A stretch of 12,568 nt of DNA, taken from positions 1 through 12,568 of the forward strand of contig DASWFO010000345.1 of assembly GCA_036394195.1 (NCBI GenBank). The letters run 5' to 3'. The notes under the pieces are model-generated. The model was given only the letters and a program-made list of their open reading frames with translations. It did not search any database and was not told where the DNA came from. This document shows positions 1 through 5,503 of the stretch, one piece after another. This DNA comes from DATJPD01 sp036394195 (GTDB lineage Bacteria > Pseudomonadota > Alphaproteobacteria > CACIAM-22H2). Every line of letters begins with the position of its first letter. Position 1 is the first letter of the stretch. A program made the position numbers and the translations under genes.

Positions 1-37
1 TCTCCGCCAGGCCCCCGAACAATCCCTCGCGCGCCAT
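1..37 (-). CDS. N-terminal fragment of an unidentified protein
   Basis: An ATG on the minus strand at 37-35 opens a frame reading MAREGLFGGLAE before the window ends. A strong Shine-Dalgarno sequence (AAGGAGG) lies four bases upstream of the ATG, which is the main reason for calling a real start. Twelve residues are too few to assign a family, and nothing can be said about function. The gene reads away from the repeat-rich spacer at 38-1273, so any promoter for it should lie there. Confidence 0.5.
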   Translation of the reverse strand, partial: MAREGLFGGLAE

Positions 38-132
38 GATCCCTCCTTGGCCACCGCTCCACAGCCAAGCGAATCACCACCGCGCTCAATCCGCAACCAT
101 AATCCAGCCAAAGATTCACAGGCTCTGAGGAG

Positions 133-182
133 CCCCGCGCCCTTGGTCATCCTTCGAGTGCCTCAGGATGAGGGGCGCGGGG
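133..182. repeat. 50-bp nested hairpin element
   Basis: A perfect 10-bp outer stem (CCCCGCGCCC at 133-142 with GGGCGCGGGG at 173-182) encloses a second perfect 7-bp stem (TCATCCT at 147-153 with AGGATGA at 165-171). The inner part resembles the widespread intergenic motif of alphaproteobacteria that reads LRHSKDD-like when translated. It lies at the point where the dienelactone-hydrolase-like reading stops, so it may be an insertion that broke that gene. Confidence 0.7.
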
Positions 183-259
183 CGTCTCGAAGGCCGCGCC
201 AGATAGGCGTCGAACCGCCGCCTGTTCTCTTCCGCCAGGATCACCGTTTCGCCGGTCAT
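172..259 (-). pseudogene. Remnant of a dienelactone hydrolase N-terminus
   Basis: The minus frame from the ATG at 259-257 reads MTGETVILAEENRRRFDAYL and then ARPSRRPAP. From memory of the family, this matches the opening strands of dienelactone hydrolases (M-T-G-x-I-x-L...F-D-A-Y-x-A-x-P), which should continue into a Gly-rich strand and the V-x-Q-E-I-F-G motif. Here the frame instead enters the hairpin element at 133-182 and stops near 116, after about 45 residues rather than the usual 220-290. No downstream remainder of the enzyme is visible between 38 and 133. No convincing ribosome binding site precedes the ATG. The similarity covers about 29 residues, so chance is possible. Confidence 0.4.
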
Positions 260-305
260 GTCGCAACGTAACATGGCAGCCGCTTCGGCGGCGCTTCGGA
301 GCCTA

Positions 306-362
306 CCCGCGGACCATGTCCGCGGGCTTGACCCGGGGATCGATCCGCGGGTCATCCCCGGG
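306..362. repeat. Paired hairpins, CCCGCGGA and CCCGGGGA types
   Basis: Two adjacent perfect 8-bp stems are visible: CCCGCGGA (306-313) with TCCGCGGG (319-326), and CCCGGGGA (332-339) with TCCCCGGG (355-362). The block continues to about 471 with further GC-rich inverted segments ending in GAGACCCGGGGA. The ending GCTGCCGAGACCC recurs at 1142-1155, so both belong to one dispersed repeat family. Confidence 0.6.
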
Positions 363-602
363 CGAACAGCGGCCTTTGCGCTGCGCTCGCGGCCTTCTCA
401 GGGTCTTCCGAGATCCCGGGGCCGCGGGCGGGCGCGTCGAACATGGGGCCGCTGCCGAGACCCGGGGAGCTGACCGTAGTCAACGCTCAACGCTCACGTC
501 AACAGTTCAACCGGTGAATGATCTCGCTGGCTCAATGGCTTCGACGAACCGTTGATCGGTTGACGCTGAAACGTCAGTCATCGTGCATCCGTCCGGCGAG
601 TG

Positions 603-748
603 GCTTGGGAAAGGGCAGCTCTGCTGCACTTCGGAGCCTGCCCTCGGAGGTGATCCGGGGGTCATCCTCGGACGAGCCGGCGCGCCAGCGCCGCGCGCGA
701 TCCGAGGATCCATGGCTCAACCCGGGCGATGCATCTATCCGTCGAGAT
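603..748 (+). repeat. Tandem repeat, copy 1 (about 146 bp)
   Basis: This unit runs from GCTTGGGAAAGGGCAGCT to CATCTATCCGTCGAGAT. It contains a hairpin made of GTCATCCTCGGA (662-673) and a matching TCCGAGGATCCAT further on, around a GCCGGCGCGCCAGCGCC core. It differs from copy 2 by about 26-30 extra bases after GCTGCACTT (roughly 630-660), including CGGAGCCTGCCCTCGG, and by scattered substitutions. No protein is evident in it. Confidence 0.75.
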
Positions 749-869
749 GCTTGGGTAAGGGCAGCTCTGCTGCACTTCTCCGTCATCCTCGGACAAGCCG
801 GCGCGCCAGCGCCGAGCGCGATCCGAGGATCCATGGCTCGACCAGGCCGATGCATCTATCCGTCGAGAT
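749..869 (+). repeat. Tandem repeat, copy 2 (about 121 bp)
   Basis: This unit directly abuts copy 1 and repeats its order of landmarks: GCTTGGGTAAGGGCAGCT, CGTCATCCTCGGACAAGCC, the GCGCGCCAGCGCC core, CGAGGATCCATGGCTC, then GATGCATCTATCCGTCGAGAT. Apart from the insert found only in copy 1, the two units are mostly identical, which suggests a fairly recent duplication. Confidence 0.75.
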
Positions 870-990
870 GGTCGTTGATCAGGGCAATGAGCATCGTCTG
901 TCATGACCCATCACCCGCGCCGGTCTGCGCGCGGCCGCGAGGCCGCACGTGTGCACGGCGGTGGAAAAAAGAATTGCACGCGGCGGCGAC

Positions 991-1071
991 TATTGCAAAA
1001 CCGGATGCAATACTTTTGGGACGAATTCAGGCGTCATTACAATGGGTTGGAGAAACTCTTGCAGTATTGCA
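991..1071. promoter_or_regulatory. TATTGCA/TGCAATA palindrome cluster, possible operator
   Basis: A perfect dyad TATTGCA (991-997), 8-bp spacer, TGCAATA (1006-1012) is followed about 50 bases later by CTTGCAG and TATTGCA (1065-1071). Another TTGCA lies at 974-978. Five TTGCA-type half-sites within about 100 bp, in an AT-richer patch of an otherwise very GC-rich spacer, resemble a repressor binding region. No intact gene starts next to it, so the target is unknown. It could also be the leftover promoter of a lost gene. Confidence 0.35.
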
Positions 1072-1115
1072 CCGATTCTGGGTACGGGCGGCCGCTTCGG
1101 CCGTACTTCTCCGTC

Positions 1116-1161
1116 ATCCTCGGGCGAACAGCGGCGCAAGCCGCTGCCGAGACCCGAGGAT
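1116..1161. repeat. Nested hairpin, ATCCTCGGG family
   Basis: The outer stem ATCCTCGGG (1116-1124) pairs with CCCGAGGAT (1153-1161). The inner stem CAGCGGC (1129-1135) pairs with GCCGCTG (1140-1146). The arms match the CATCCTCGG...CCGAGGATCCAT arms of the tandem repeats at 603-869, so this is a third, diverged member of that family. Confidence 0.65.
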
Positions 1162-1202
1162 CCATCCTGATTTCTGATCTATGGTGCCGTTAGAAAGATG
1201 GA

Positions 1203-1221
1203 CCCCCGATCAAGTCGGGGG
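1203..1221 (-). terminator. Hairpin downstream of the chemotaxis receptor gene
   Basis: A perfect 7-bp GC-rich stem (CCCCCGA at 1203-1209 with TCGGGGG at 1215-1221, five-base loop) lies about 50 bases past the stop of the MCP gene. On the minus strand it is followed by TCCATCTTTCTAAC, a weak pyrimidine tract. It could end transcription of that gene, but the sequence also fits the GTCACCCCCGACTTGATCGG repeat family, so termination may be incidental. Confidence 0.4.
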
Positions 1222-1273
1222 TGACGAAGAGAGGAATGGCGCGCCGCGACCGACGGCCCGACGCGGGCGAGGC

Positions 1274-3361
1274 TTACGCGGCCCTGATCTTCTGCAAGAA
1301 CCCATCGACCTGCGCGCGCAGGTCGTCGGACTGGGTGGCCACCTGCTTGGCGGCGTCGAGCACTTCGCTCGCGGCGCGGCCGGTGTCGTCGGCGGCCTGC
1401 TTGACGCCGGTGATGTTCGACGAGACCTCGGCGGTGCCCTTCGCGGCCTCCTGCGCGTTGCGCGCGATCTCCTGCGTCGCCGCCCCTTGCTCTTCGACGG
1501 CCGCGGCGATGGTGGTGCTGATCTCGTTCACTTGGCCGATCACGGCGCCGATCTCGCGGATGGCGCCCACCGCCTCCCGGGTCGAGCCTTGGATCCCGGC
1601 GACCTGCGCCGCGATCTCCTCGGTCGCCTTCGCCGTCTGGTTGGCGAGGCTCTTCACCTCGGAGGCGACGACCGCGAAGCCCTTGCCCGCCTCGCCGGCC
1701 CGCGCCGCCTCGATGGTCGCGTTCAGCGCCAGCAGGTTGGTCTGCCCGGCGATGTCGTTGATCAGCTTCACCACGTCGCCGATCTTGGTCGCCGCCTCGG
1801 CCAGCGCCTGCACCGACTGGTTGGTGCTGGTCGCCCGCGCCGCCGCCTCCGCCGCCACCTTGGCGGACTGCGTCACCTGGCGGCCGATCTCGCTCACCGA
1901 TGCCGCCAGCTCTTCCGCCGCCGCCGCCACGGTCTGCACGTTGGTCGACGCCTGCTCGCTCGCCGCCGCCACCGCCGTGGTCTGCTTGGCCGTCGTCTCG
2001 GCGGTCGCGGTCATGCCGGTCGCGGTCTGGCTCATCCGACCCCCGGCTTGGTTCATCGCCTGGAGTGCGGCGCGGATCGACGCGTCGAACGCCTTGCACT
2101 CGGCGTCGAGCGCCGCGGCGCGTTTCGCCTCCGCCTCCTTGGCCCCCATCTGCTCGGCGGTCAGGCGCTCGGCCTCGGCGCCGCCCAGGCGCAGCGCCTC
2201 CAGCGTCTCGGCCATGGAGCCGAACTCGTCCTGGTAGCCGGTCGTCTCCACCGGCACCGTGTAATCGCGCCTGGCGAGATAGCCGATCGCGGCGCTCAGC
2301 TTCACCACCGGCCCGGTCACGCGCCGGCGCACCAGCACGACGCCGGCCGCGGTCACCAGGAGGGCGCCGAGCAGCGCCAGGGCGGTGACGATCAGCTGCC
2401 GCTGGCTGTCGGCGAGCACCGCCGCCGCGTGCTCGCCCATATGCGCGATCGCGAAGTCGATCAGGCTCACCATGTCCTCGAGCTGCCTGGCGCAGATCGA
2501 ATCCCATTCCTGCGACGACATCAGCTGTTTGTTGCTGTCGTCGAGGCGGCTGTACATCCCATCGCGCGCGGCCCACGAGCTCTTGTCCGTCGCATGCGCC
2601 TTCGCCGCCTGGCTCGCGATGGCGGCCGGCATGCCGGGGCGCTTCACCATGTTGTCGATGATCTCCCACGCCGCGTTGGCATGGCCGCGCACCCATTGCA
2701 CGTTGCCGGCCTGCTCGGGGCTCAGCCGCGCCGAGGTCTGCGCCGCCGCGCGCCCGGCCGCGCACTCGCGGCCCGACCAGTCGCGCGCCGTCCAGCCGAG
2801 CTCGCGGAGCGCCACCATCTCGCCGATCGCCGGGCTCGCCATGCGCGTCTCGTTGTCGACCACGCGCAGCATGTCGACCGCGTCTTCGAGCACCACCGTG
2901 TACGCCTTGTACCAGGGCTGGATCAGCTTCAGGCTGCGCTCGCCCTGCGGCTTGGCCGCGAAGGCGGCCAGGCCGCTCCATTCGCCGGCCATGCCGTCCC
3001 AGTCCTTCTGCGCCTTGGCCGTCAGCCGCGTCGAGTCTTCGGAATGCACCGTCCGCGCCGCGGCGAAGGCGCGCGCCAGCCCGTCCTGCGCGTCGGCCTG
3101 CGATTTCCTGACCACCGCGACCGCGTCGGCCGCGTCCTGCAGCGCGGCCTGGACGATGGCGCGCTGGTTGCGCAGGATCATCATCGCCGAAAATCCGTCG
3201 TGCTCGGCGCTTGCCAGCACGCTCAGCCGCCCGGCCAGCGCGAACTCGCTCCACGCCCCGGCGAGCTGCCACACCAAGGCGCTGCACACGATCGCGGCCA
3301 AGCTCACGAACACCGCGTTCAGGATGCTGCGGACGGACAGGCGGGCGAGGGCTCTGGTCAT
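1274..3361 (-). CDS. Methyl-accepting chemotaxis protein
   Basis: This 695-residue transmembrane receptor should sense a periplasmic signal and control the CheA kinase. The order is: short cytoplasmic tail; TM1 about 12-35; a periplasmic region about 36-322 that looks all-helical; TM2 about 323-345; a HAMP linker about 345-397; then a long coiled-coil signalling domain about 430-690. The conserved hairpin tip is clear at about 535-570 (NDIAGQTNLLALNATIEAAR, then AGEAGKGFAVVASEV). The periplasmic region is larger than a simple four-helix bundle and similar in size to helical bimodular or NIT-type sensors; I cannot name its ligand. No C-terminal NWETF-type CheR/CheB tether is present. The start is supported by AAGGGG seven bases upstream. 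No che genes are adjacent, so it is an orphan receptor that would join an array encoded elsewhere. Confidence 0.95.
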   Translation of the reverse strand: MTRALARLSVRSILNAVFVSLAAIVCSALVWQLAGAWSEFALAGRLSVLASAEHDGFSAMMILRNQRAIVQAALQDAADAVAVVRKSQADAQDGLARAFAAARTVHSEDSTRLTAKAQKDWDGMAGEWSGLAAFAAKPQGERSLKLIQPWYKAYTVVLEDAVDMLRVVDNETRMASPAIGEMVALRELGWTARDWSGRECAAGRAAAQTSARLSPEQAGNVQWVRGHANAAWEIIDNMVKRPGMPAAIASQAAKAHATDKSSWAARDGMYSRLDDSNKQLMSSQEWDSICARQLEDMVSLIDFAIAHMGEHAAAVLADSQRQLIVTALALLGALLVTAAGVVLVRRRVTGPVVKLSAAIGYLARRDYTVPVETTGYQDEFGSMAETLEALRLGGAEAERLTAEQMGAKEAEAKRAAALDAECKAFDASIRAALQAMNQAGGRMSQTATGMTATAETTAKQTTAVAAASEQASTNVQTVAAAAEELAASVSEIGRQVTQSAKVAAEAAARATSTNQSVQALAEAATKIGDVVKLINDIAGQTNLLALNATIEAARAGEAGKGFAVVASEVKSLANQTAKATEEIAAQVAGIQGSTREAVGAIREIGAVIGQVNEISTTIAAAVEEQGAATQEIARNAQEAAKGTAEVSSNITGVKQAADDTGRAASEVLDAAKQVATQSDDLRAQVDGFLQKIRAA

Positions 3362-3434
3362 CTTCGGTCCCCTTGGGGCGCGTTCCCTATGTTTCCCGGT
3401 GCTTACCCGGACCCCTTACTAAATCGGAAATCGC

Positions 3435-3449
3435 TTAACCTTCGGTGAA
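3435..3449 (-). promoter_or_regulatory. Possible CtrA-like site upstream of the chemotaxis gene
   Basis: TTAA (3435-3438), seven bases, TGAA (3446-3449) matches the alphaproteobacterial CtrA consensus TTAA-N7-TTAA except for one base. A further TTAA lies at 3468-3471. It is 74-88 bases upstream of the MCP start, in the only AT-richer part of this spacer, which also should contain the promoter. I could not identify a convincing -35/-10 pair. CtrA control of motility genes is established in many alphaproteobacteria; its application here is inference. Confidence 0.3.
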
Positions 3450-3529
3450 CAAACCCCTTTCCAGAATTTAACCAAAATCCCATGCGCCCTTCCTCCCCGT
3501 GGAACGCCCCGCCCTTTTTATTCGTCGTC

Positions 3530-3593
3530 ACCCCGCACTTGATGCGGGGTCCATGGTGCAGCGTCGCGATGGATGCCGGATCGAGTCCGGCAT
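3530..3593. repeat. Two adjacent hairpins, ACCCCGCA and ATGCCGGA types
   Basis: ACCCCGCA (3530-3537) pairs with TGCGGGGT (3543-3550). ATGCCGGA (3573-3580) pairs with TCCGGCAT (3586-3593). Each has a five-base loop (CTTGA and TCGAG). The layout GTCA-stem-loop-stem-CCATG...GGATG-stem-loop-stem-GAC is typical of short intergenic palindromic elements dispersed in alphaproteobacterial genomes. Confidence 0.7.
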
Positions 3594-3632
3594 GACGGAC
3601 AAGAGAAGACCCGCGCGCCTCCTCTTCTTCCC

Positions 3633-3693
3633 CCTCCCCCCCTTGCGGGGGAGGCGCGAGGACGATCAGCAAACGCTCCAGTGGAGCGTTTGC
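3633..3693. repeat. G/C hairpin plus perfect 11-bp inverted repeat
   Basis: CCTCCCCC (3633-3640) pairs with GGGGGAGG (3647-3654). A perfect 11-bp stem then follows: GCAAACGCTCC (3669-3679), AGT loop, GGAGCGTTTGC (3683-3693). The CCCCCTCCCC...GGGGGAGG style recurs in the composite at 6499-6839, so these probably belong to related repeat families. Confidence 0.65.
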
Positions 3694-3738
3694 CGTCCGA
3701 GCGGGAGGGGGGCTGCACGGTGATTGCCGTGAGTCACC

Positions 3739-3804
3739 CGAACGCGCGGATGCGCGTTCGCCCGCGAGCATTTAGGGTTGGTGTGGCGGCTAAATGCGAG
3801 CGGG
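3739..3804. repeat. Hairpin pair just upstream of the hydrolase gene
   Basis: A perfect 9-bp stem CGAACGCGC (3739-3747) with GCGCGTTCG (3752-3760) is followed directly by a 15-bp near-perfect inverted repeat with two mismatches, from 3761-3775 (CCCGCGAGCATTTAG) to 3790-3804 (CTAAATGCGAGCGGG). It ends 55 bases before the hydrolase start. It would form in the leader RNA if transcription begins upstream, but it also looks like another dispersed element. Confidence 0.6.
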
Positions 3805-3859
3805 TCAGAAAACGGGTAGGGTGAGGGGAGCGGCGTCAGACCGAAGAAAGGCCCTATCA

Positions 3860-4711
3860 ATGCCTAGCTCGACCATCCGCGGCGTCACCCTCGCCTACGA
3901 AATCCACGGTGCCTCCGGCCCGTGGGTGGCGCTGTCGCCGGGCGGCCGGCGGGACATGGACGGGGTGCGGACCCTGGCGCAGCGCGTCGCCAGTTCAGGC
4001 TATCGCGTGCTGATCCACGACCGCCGCAACTGCGGCGCCTCCGACGTCTCGATCCCGGACTTGGGCGAGGGAGATCCGTCGGAATACGAAATCTGGGCCG
4101 ACGACCTGAAGGCGCTGTTGATGCAGCACGACGCGCTGCCGGCGATCGTCGGCGGCGGGTCCTCGGGCTGCCGGCTGTCGCTCTTGTTCGCGCTGCGCAA
4201 TCCACAGCACGTGCGCGCCCTTCTTCTCTGGCGGGTGACCGGCGGCCGCTTCGCCTGCGAGCGCCTGGCCGAGCAGTATTACGGTCAGTATATCAAGGCC
4301 GCCCAAGCCGGCGGCATGGCGGCGGTGTGCGCGACCGAGCATTGGCGCGACCGCATCGCCGCCCGTCCCGCCAACCGCGAGCGGCTGATGGCGATGGACC
4401 CCCAGCGCTTCATCGCGGTGATGGAGCACTGGCGCACCTTCTTCCTGGACGGCGCCGACCTGCCGGTGATCGGCTGCACCGAGAGCGACCTCAGGTCGAT
4501 CCAGGCGCCGACCGTCATCATCCCCGGCAACGACCGCACGCACGGCCACGCGATCGCGGCCGCCGCGCACCGCCTGATCCCCGGCAGTGAGCTCGTCGAT
4601 CTGTTCCCCGGCGACGTCGACATCGACATCGTCCCGATGGAGGACTGGCAGAGACGCGAAGACGACATGTCCGCCGTCCTCACCGCCTTCCTCAAGCGGA
4701 GGGTGACGTGA
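3860..4711 (+). CDS. Alpha/beta-hydrolase-fold protein
   Basis: This 283-residue soluble protein shows the alpha/beta hydrolase pattern: an N-terminal strand pair with a GVTLAYEIHG-type opening, the HDRRNCGASD motif at 53-62, and a nucleophile elbow GGSSG at 99-103 that places the nucleophile at Ser101. The segment IIPGNDRTH (220-228) supplies the likely acid Asp225. No histidine occurs after His237, so the usual C-terminal catalytic His is not where expected; the corresponding stretch reads PGDVDIDIVP (250-259). It may be a non-canonical hydrolase, or His228/His230 may serve. The ATG at 3860 is preferred over an in-frame ATG at 3794 because the extension (MRAGQKTGRVRGAASD...) overlaps palindromic repeat sequence and is not family-like. 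AAAGG lies about nine bases upstream. It is monocistronic, and the substrate is unknown. Confidence 0.9.
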   Translation: MPSSTIRGVTLAYEIHGASGPWVALSPGGRRDMDGVRTLAQRVASSGYRVLIHDRRNCGASDVSIPDLGEGDPSEYEIWADDLKALLMQHDALPAIVGGGSSGCRLSLLFALRNPQHVRALLLWRVTGGRFACERLAEQYYGQYIKAAQAGGMAAVCATEHWRDRIAARPANRERLMAMDPQRFIAVMEHWRTFFLDGADLPVIGCTESDLRSIQAPTVIIPGNDRTHGHAIAAAAHRLIPGSELVDLFPGDVDIDIVPMEDWQRREDDMSAVLTAFLKRRVT

Positions 4712-4761
4712 GCTCGAGGGCCATTTTTCTGCGCTTACATGAGTTCGAGGGCCACTCTTCT
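4709..4761 (+). repeat. Short direct repeat, 31-bp period
   Basis: TGAGCTCGAGGGCCATTTTT (from 4709, overlapping the hydrolase stop codon) is repeated 31 bases later as TGAGTTCGAGGGCCACTCTT (from 4740), with three differences over 20 bases. The first copy includes the TGA stop, so the duplication involves the very end of the gene. It has no obvious function. Confidence 0.5.
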
Positions 4762-4762
4762 T

Positions 4763-4817
4763 CTCGTCATGCCCGCGTCGGTGTCGCGCTTCGCGCGAGC
4801 ACCTGAGCGGGCATCCA
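4763..4817 (+). repeat. 55-bp palindromic element, copy 1
   Basis: This copy is identical over 55 bases to the copy at 5329-5383 and in the same orientation. It folds as three nested stems: ATGCCCGC with GCGGGCAT outside, GGTG with CACC, then TCGCGC with GCGCGA around a TTC loop. It lies between the convergent ends of the hydrolase gene and the small acidic-tailed gene, where it could help end transcription. The same style (GTCAT...ATCCA) marks other elements in this window. Confidence 0.85.
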
Positions 4818-4836
4818 TCGTGCCGCTGAACCATGG

Positions 4837-4856
4837 ATTCCCGCGTTCGCGGGAAT
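4837..4856 (-). terminator. Hairpin after the small-protein gene
   Basis: A perfect 8-bp stem, ATTCCCGC (4837-4844) with GCGGGAAT (4849-4856), has a four-base loop and lies 20 bases past the stop at 4877. No U tract follows on the minus strand. It resembles the dispersed CGTCATTCCCGCGAA...GGAATCCA elements, so the terminator role is only possible. Confidence 0.4.
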
Positions 4857-4876
4857 GACGAAGGAAGTAAGCTCGC

Positions 4877-5233
4877 CTACTCCGTGCTCTCTTCCTCGTC
4901 CTCGTCGTGGCCGCGCTTGCCGCCCTCCTTCTCTTCGATGGACTCGCAGCTGACCACCTTGTTGAAGTTGCTTTTCGGATCGTAGATCAATGCCAGCCCG
5001 CACTCGTCGAACTTCTCGAACCACTCGTCCCATTCGATCTCTTCCAGCGCGTCATCCTTGGCGTTGGGCGCGTCGGGGAACATGATGCGGATGATCCCCG
5101 GATCGTCGTCGCTCTCGGTCGCGGCCACCGCCGCCGGCTTGCCGCCATGCGCCTCGGCCCACTGGCGGATCTCGTCGGGATCGGTGGTGGTCTGGCTCTT
5201 CCGCTTTGCCGTGGATTTGGACTTCGTCGCCAT
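4877..5233 (-). CDS. Small conserved protein of unknown function, basic head and acidic tail
   Basis: This 118-residue soluble protein has three parts. Residues 1-17 are K/S/T-rich (MATKSKSTAKRKSQTTT). The core at 18-95 begins with DPDEIRQWAEAHGGKPA and ends with WFEKFDECGLALIYDPKSNF followed by NKVVS. Residues 96-118 are strongly charged, ending HDEDEEESTE. From memory, small proteins with the DPDxIRxWxExxGGxP opening and the F-x-x-F-D-x-x-x-L-A-x-x-Y motif occur across many proteobacteria. They are usually called hypothetical, or named as a glucan branching enzyme without support; nothing here resembles that enzyme. AGGAGGG six to seven bases upstream fixes the start. No transmembrane segment or signal peptide is present. 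The gene sits alone between two identical 55-bp repeats. Confidence 0.9.
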   Translation of the reverse strand: MATKSKSTAKRKSQTTTDPDEIRQWAEAHGGKPAAVAATESDDDPGIIRIMFPDAPNAKDDALEEIEWDEWFEKFDECGLALIYDPKSNFNKVVSCESIEEKEGGKRGHDEDEEESTE

Positions 5234-5328
5234 GGGAGCCCTCCTGGTGCTGAGGTGGTGCCTGACAAGGTCGCGACCCCGCTCCAGGGTTCCCCCTCGA
5301 AAATCTTTTCCCTCCCCCTTGTCCCTCC

Positions 5329-5383
5329 CTCGTCATGCCCGCGTCGGTGTCGCGCTTCGCGCGAGCACCTGAGCGGGCATCCA
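5329..5383 (+). repeat. 55-bp palindromic element, copy 2
   Basis: This is the identical second copy of the element at 4763-4817. Here it lies in the divergent spacer between the small-protein gene (start 5233) and the oxidoreductase gene (start 5504). It is therefore in a promoter region rather than a terminator region, and its transcript on either strand would form a long nested hairpin. Confidence 0.85.
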
Positions 5384-5401
5384 GGTATTCCTCCGTGCTA
5401 T

Positions 5402-5430
5402 TTCTCTGTGCCTTCGTGTCTCTGTGGTAA
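5402..5430. repeat. CACAGAGACACGAAGGCACAG-type intergenic motif
   Basis: The minus strand reads TTACCACAGAGACACGAAGG then CACAGAGAA. From memory, closely similar sequences (translated as TTETRRHRE) recur in intergenic regions of many unrelated bacteria, and their role is unclear. It abuts the 55-bp element on one side and another hairpin on the other. It is unlike its surroundings in base composition. Confidence 0.5.
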
Positions 5431-5440
5431 TTCTTTCTGG

Positions 5441-5484
5441 ATCCCGCGGGAGCCTGCCCCCGCGCAGGCGGGGGCGGGAATGAC
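5441..5484. repeat. GC-rich palindromic element before the oxidoreductase gene
   Basis: A core stem GCCTGC (5452-5457) with GCAGGC (5464-5469) is flanked by TCCCGC and GCGGGA arms. The whole has the form ATCCCGCGGGAGCCTGCC...GGCGGGAATGAC, typical of dispersed alphaproteobacterial palindromes. It ends about 20 bases upstream of the oxidoreductase start, so it would be in or next to that gene's leader. Confidence 0.6.
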
Positions 5485-5503
5485 GTATTAGAGGTGCTTG
5501 TCC

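Larger units (their letters stand above)
38..1273. other. Gene-poor spacer built from palindromic repeats and a gene remnant
   Basis: These 1.2 kb hold no frame that looks like an intact protein. The long open frames here are rich in R, G, P and A and run through repeats. In order I see: the leader of the 1-37 gene; a 50-bp nested hairpin (133-182); a dienelactone-hydrolase-like remnant (172-259); more hairpins (306-362); a TCAAC-rich stretch with five copies of TCAAC or TCACG between about 480 and 511; a tandem repeat (603-869); an AT-richer island with TTGCA motifs (about 960-1085); another nested hairpin (1116-1161); and a terminator-like stem (1203-1221) just after the chemotaxis gene. 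It looks like decayed sequence colonised by short palindromic elements. Confidence 0.6.

Noticed and set aside
603..869. Possible CRISPR-like or integron-like array in the tandem repeats
   Set aside because: There are only two units of unequal length, no short regular repeats with unique spacers, no attC-like features and no cas or integrase gene.
518..1193. Plus-strand frames across the tandem repeats and the TTGCA island (219 and 96 codons)
   Set aside because: They run through palindromic repeats and translate the repeated units twice; no ribosome binding site or family resemblance. A short stretch near 1005-1080 looks somewhat protein-like in two frames, which is not enough.
1181..3448. 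Long open frames on the plus strand opposite the chemotaxis receptor gene
   Set aside because: They are antisense shadows of a GC-rich gene. Composition is R/G/H/A-rich with no family motif, while the minus strand encodes a textbook receptor.
3794..3859. Upstream ATG start for the hydrolase gene at 3794
   Set aside because: The 22-residue extension overlaps an inverted repeat and lacks a ribosome binding site; the ATG at 3860 matches the family's N-terminus.
3995..4834. 279-codon minus-strand frame opposite the hydrolase
   Set aside because: Starts in a palindromic repeat and is antisense to a recognisable hydrolase-fold gene.
4763..5383. Possible insertion sequence or transposon formed by the 55-bp repeats
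   Set aside because: The repeats are direct, no transposase is encoded between them, and no target-site duplication is visible.
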